NCBI GenBank assembly: GCA_002340325.1
Contig: DDLV01000051.1
Coordinates: forward strand, 1 to 18,896
Direction of reading: 5' to 3'
Source: Glaciecola sp. UBA2563
Lineage (GTDB): Bacteria; Pseudomonadota; Gammaproteobacteria; Enterobacterales; Alteromonadaceae
Length of the DNA: 18,896 nt
Positions 16,219-18,896 of the stretch are shown here, piece by piece. The notes under the pieces were generated by a model. The model was given only the letters and a program-made list of their open reading frames with translations. It searched no databases and had not been told where the DNA came from. The number at the start of each line of letters is the position of its first letter. Position 1 is the stretch's first letter. The position numbers were made by a program, and so were the translations under genes.

Positions 16219-16277
16219 TTGATCGAGGTTAAAGAGTCTGTAATCATGTCGGATATAATCCAACACAATGATTGTGT
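16219..16277 (+). promoter_or_regulatory. ccoG promoter with FNR-like box and a perfect dyad at the start site
   Basis: TATAAT at 16254-16259 is a consensus -10 and puts the start near 16266. There is no good -35. Instead TTGAT-CGAG-GTTAA (16219-16232), which matches 8 of 10 positions of the FNR consensus TTGAT-N4-ATCAA, is centred near -40.5, the place expected for class II FNR activation. ACACAATGATTGTGT (16263-16277) is a perfect 7-1-7 palindrome over the start site and may bind a repressor. Oxygen control of a cbb3-oxidase assembly gene is reasonable biology, but the second half-site is weak. Confidence 0.45.
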
Positions 16278-16297
16278 AATTATAGTAAGTTCAGGGT

Positions 16298-17740
16298 ATG
16301 AATCAGAGAATTAAAGTGAAGGACATAACACCTGTTAAGATTCAAAAGCCAACGAATAGCCCGCAAAAGCCGGATTATTCTGGGCGAAGTAGAATCTATG
16401 TTAGGGCTGTTGAAGGTGTTATAGAGAATTTTCGCAGACTTTTTGGATTCATCTTTTTGGGCATTTTCGCAGTAGGGCCCTGGCTCACATATGATGGACA
16501 ACAAGCTATTTTGTTCAATATTGGCGAACAGCGATTTACTATTTTCGCGCTGACCTTATGGCCGCAGGACCTTACAGTATTAGCGTATATATTAATTGTT
16601 TCTGCGTTCGCATTATTTTTTATTACCACATTTGCTGGCCGAGTCTGGTGCGGCTTTATGTGCCCGCAAACGACTTGGACATATATCTACATTTGGTTTG
16701 AACATAAAATCGAAGGCCCGCGAAACAAACGAATGGCGCTGGATAAAAGAAAGTTAGACGCGGATAAATTTATAAAAAAATCAGCTAAACACGGCGCGTG
16801 GGTATTAACAGCGCTGCTGACATCCTTGACCTTTGTTGGCTATTTCACGCCAATCCATCAGCTTTTCATTGACTTTTTCACTCTCGATACAACCTTTTGG
16901 GTTGCCTTTTGGGTGTTGTTCTTCACCGGTTGCACATATGCTAACGCGGGATTCATGCGAGAAATCATGTGCACGCACATGTGCCCGTACGCACGTTTTC
17001 AGTCTGCCATGTTTGATAAAGACACCTTTACTGTTTCTTATAATCCCGCGCGCGGTGAAACCAGGGGGCCTCGCTCTCGTAAAACAACGCAAGAACAGCT
17101 CGCAGAAAAAGGACTTGGCGACTGTATTGACTGCAACCTATGTGTTCAAGTTTGCCCTACAGGGATTGATATCCGCAATGGTCTACAATATGAGTGCATT
17201 AACTGTGGCGCGTGTATTGATGCTTGTAATGGCGTTATGGATAAAATGGGCTACGAAAAAGGGTTAATTGGCTTCACGTCTGAACACCAGCTCGCTGGCG
17301 GTACTACAAAAATCTTCAGACCCAAGCTGATAGGCTATGCGTTAGTACTTACGGTAATGTGCAGTTTATTAGTGTGGGAAATCGCGTCACGTGTACCACT
17401 TGAGCTTGATATTATTCGCGATCGCAACTCACTTGACCGAGAGAATATGGAAGGCCTTATTGAGAATGTTTACACATTGAAAATCCTCAACAAAAGCCAA
17501 GAAGACGCCGTGTATCAAATAAGTATTAGCGGAATCGAATCACCTAAACTTTATGGCGACAGTGAAGTATCAGTCGCCGCCGGAGAGGTTTATACATTGC
17601 CGGTGACCGTCGGCGTTGAAATAGATAACTTAGAGGTCGGAACACAAAAAATGTATTTCCACGTGGACACCGTTAACACCCAAGGACAAACGATAAAAGT
17701 CGAAGAACCCACCACCTTCATATTTACCGGTGTCTTCTAA
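16298..17740 (+). CDS. ccoG: CcoG (RdxA/FixG), cbb3 oxidase copper-assembly factor
   Basis: This 480-residue inner-membrane iron-sulfur protein supports copper delivery to the CuB site of cbb3-type cytochrome oxidase, in the family known as a Cu(II) reductase. Membrane helices lie near 47-67, 89-112, 165-187, 195-215 and 343-363. Between them are GRVWCGFMCPQTTWT (C118, C122) and CTHMCPYARFQ. A two-cluster ferredoxin domain follows: C276-x2-C279-x2-C282-x3-C286 and C300-x2-C303-x2-C306-x3-C310. The C-terminal 110 residues form an immunoglobulin-like periplasmic domain, as in the family. Start ATG at 16298 with AGGG close upstream. The ccoNOPQ and ccoHIS genes are not in the window, and the gene overlaps an SrkA-type kinase gene by 11 bases. 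Confidence 0.96.
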   Translation: MNQRIKVKDITPVKIQKPTNSPQKPDYSGRSRIYVRAVEGVIENFRRLFGFIFLGIFAVGPWLTYDGQQAILFNIGEQRFTIFALTLWPQDLTVLAYILIVSAFALFFITTFAGRVWCGFMCPQTTWTYIYIWFEHKIEGPRNKRMALDKRKLDADKFIKKSAKHGAWVLTALLTSLTFVGYFTPIHQLFIDFFTLDTTFWVAFWVLFFTGCTYANAGFMREIMCTHMCPYARFQSAMFDKDTFTVSYNPARGETRGPRSRKTTQEQLAEKGLGDCIDCNLCVQVCPTGIDIRNGLQYECINCGACIDACNGVMDKMGYEKGLIGFTSEHQLAGGTTKIFRPKLIGYALVLTVMCSLLVWEIASRVPLELDIIRDRNSLDRENMEGLIENVYTLKILNKSQEDAVYQISISGIESPKLYGDSEVSVAAGEVYTLPVTVGVEIDNLEVGTQKMYFHVDTVNTQGQTIKVEEPTTFIFTGVF

Positions 17741-18707
17741 CTTTCACTTCTCGGGCTTTACGCCCGATTTTATCCTCGATGCAATCGAAAGCCTGGATCT
17801 CACAGTAGATTCAGGATTACTTGCGTTAAACAGCTATGAAAATCGCGTCTATCAATTTAGAGCAAGTGATAACCGGCGCTACGTCGTCAAATTTTATCGC
17901 GGTCAAAGATGGACAGAAGAACAGCTTCAAGAGGAGCTGTCATTTACTCGTGAATTACATGAACACGAAATTCCGGTGGTTGCACCTGTTGTTATTGATG
18001 GGAAATCACTTCATTTATACGAAGGCTGTTTTTTTGCACTTTTTCCATCGGTGGGTGGTCGACAGTTTGAAATTGATAATATTGACCAGATAGAATGGGT
18101 TGGCAGACTCTTGGGCAGGATGCACCGGGTCTCATCTTCCAAGACCTTTGAGCATCGTCGCAACCTTTCAAAAAAGTCGCATTTAACTGATCCGAGGGAT
18201 CAACTACTCAATTCAACACTGATCCCCAGCGCCATTTCGCATGCATTTTTTACTGTACTGGAACAGTTAAAGGGGCTTGTTGAAGAGCGATGGGTTGAAG
18301 ACTTTACCACTATTAGACTGCATGGTGACTGTCATCCAGGAAACATACTGTGGAATGAACAGCCTATCTTTGTCGACCTAGATGACTGTTGTAATGGTCC
18401 TGCGATACAAGACATGTGGATGATGTTCAGTGGCGATCGGCAAAACCAACTCATGCAGCTTGATGCGTTTGCAGAGGCTTATGATGAATTTAATACGTTT
18501 CCGTCAAATCAGCTGGCATTGATAGAGCCGTTGCGAGCCATGCGCATGATCCACTACACAGCGTGGTTAGACAAACGCTGGCAGGACCCAGCATTTCCAA
18601 GAGCATTTCCTTGGTTTGCAGACATAAAATACTGGGAACAACAAATCCTGTCATACAAAGAGCAAATCGCTAGTATTCAAGAACCGTCCTTATCATTATT
18701 TCCTTAA
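17730..18707 (+). CDS. srkA: SrkA (YihE/RdoA) stress-response Ser/Thr kinase
   Basis: This 325-residue cytoplasmic kinase has the choline-kinase/APH-like fold of E. coli SrkA (YihE), which protects cells in envelope and antibiotic stress. Seen: ATP lysine K54 in YVVKFYR, catalytic D200 with N205 in LHGDCHPGNILW, and metal-binding D216 in FVDLDDCCNGPAIQDMWM. These match the E. coli active-site order. The start is GTG at 17730, inside the last codons of ccoG; no ribosome binding site is evident, so translation is probably coupled to ccoG. In E. coli srkA lies next to dsbA; no dsbA start is visible in the 189 bases that follow here. Confidence 0.93.
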   Translation: MSSNFHFSGFTPDFILDAIESLDLTVDSGLLALNSYENRVYQFRASDNRRYVVKFYRGQRWTEEQLQEELSFTRELHEHEIPVVAPVVIDGKSLHLYEGCFFALFPSVGGRQFEIDNIDQIEWVGRLLGRMHRVSSSKTFEHRRNLSKKSHLTDPRDQLLNSTLIPSAISHAFFTVLEQLKGLVEERWVEDFTTIRLHGDCHPGNILWNEQPIFVDLDDCCNGPAIQDMWMMFSGDRQNQLMQLDAFAEAYDEFNTFPSNQLALIEPLRAMRMIHYTAWLDKRWQDPAFPRAFPWFADIKYWEQQILSYKEQIASIQEPSLSLFP

Positions 18708-18741
18708 GTCCTTAAGCAAAGCGACATAGTCATCTAGGTAA

Positions 18742-18896
18742 TAACTCAGTATCAATTAATTGGTCAGAAGCGTCGTGATAGAAGCACAAGCCTAATGCGG
18801 GACGTTTGAGCTGGGCTAACTAGCTGCGGGATTGTTGATGTGTAAAAGACGCTTTGCACCATCCCTGGTCGCTCGGGCTCGCGCGTCCTTGCGCGA
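18742..18896. repeat. Probable left part of a second palindromic element, cut by the window edge
   Basis: TGTAAA (18841), CC-ATCCCT-GG-TCGCTC (18859-18874) and the perfect hairpin TCGCGC-GTCCTT-GCGCGA (18879-18896) repeat the layout of the centre of the element at 14688-14888. Upstream, TAACTCAGTATCAATTA (18742-18758) matches 16 of 17 bases of 14858-14874 at the right end of that element, in the same orientation. The matching right arm would lie beyond the window. No gene is supported in 18708-18896. Confidence 0.45.

Noticed and set aside
16833..17267. A 144-codon plus-strand frame inside ccoG
   Set aside because: It is an out-of-frame shadow of the CcoG coding region, whose cysteine motifs are intact in the main frame.

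Overview
This window looks like chromosomal DNA of a marine gammaproteobacterium, most likely in the Alteromonadales (Alteromonadaceae, Glaciecola or Pseudoalteromonas type). That placement is inference. It rests on low-to-middle GC by eye, a DUF3016 protein, CcoG joined to an SrkA-type kinase, a GH16 lipoprotein, a DmdC/FadE-like acyl-CoA dehydrogenase and short palindromic repeat elements. Sixteen genes are supported and packing is dense. No RNA gene, CRISPR array, transposase or phage gene is visible.

Layout: (1) 117-2001 (+) is a compact arsenic operon, arsR-arsC-acr3, with a strong sigma-70 promoter overlapping a dyad operator. (2) 2107-6283 (-) is a two-gene RND efflux operon (adaptor, then pump) with no outer-membrane channel gene beside it. 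(3) 6400-8707 (+) is a small lipoprotein that looks like a catalytically dead Nudix domain, followed by an acyl-CoA dehydrogenase. (4) 8893-11163 (+) is an orphan soluble hybrid histidine kinase with three PAS domains. (5) 11283-12191 (+) is a GH16 glucanase-like lipoprotein. (6) 12221-14015 is methionine gamma-lyase (-) with a divergent Lrp/AsnC regulator (+), an arrangement like mdeA-mdeR of Pseudomonas putida. (7) 14026-16027 (-) holds an unknown lipoprotein, a nested-palindrome element, a DUF3016 protein and a small membrane-anchored unknown. (8) 16298-18707 (+) is ccoG overlapping an SrkA-type kinase gene. The last ~155 bases carry what looks like the left half of a second palindromic element.

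The protein-coding content is mostly familiar housekeeping and accessory metabolism; I see no convincing new defence or biosynthetic system. The least ordinary signals are: a 201-bp nested palindrome at 14688-14888 ending 8 bp from a start codon; a hairpin module with NTCCNT loops shared by that element and the window's right edge; the Nudix-like lipoprotein that has lost every catalytic box residue; and paired inverted repeats about 84-85 bp apart between megL and its Lrp-type regulator.
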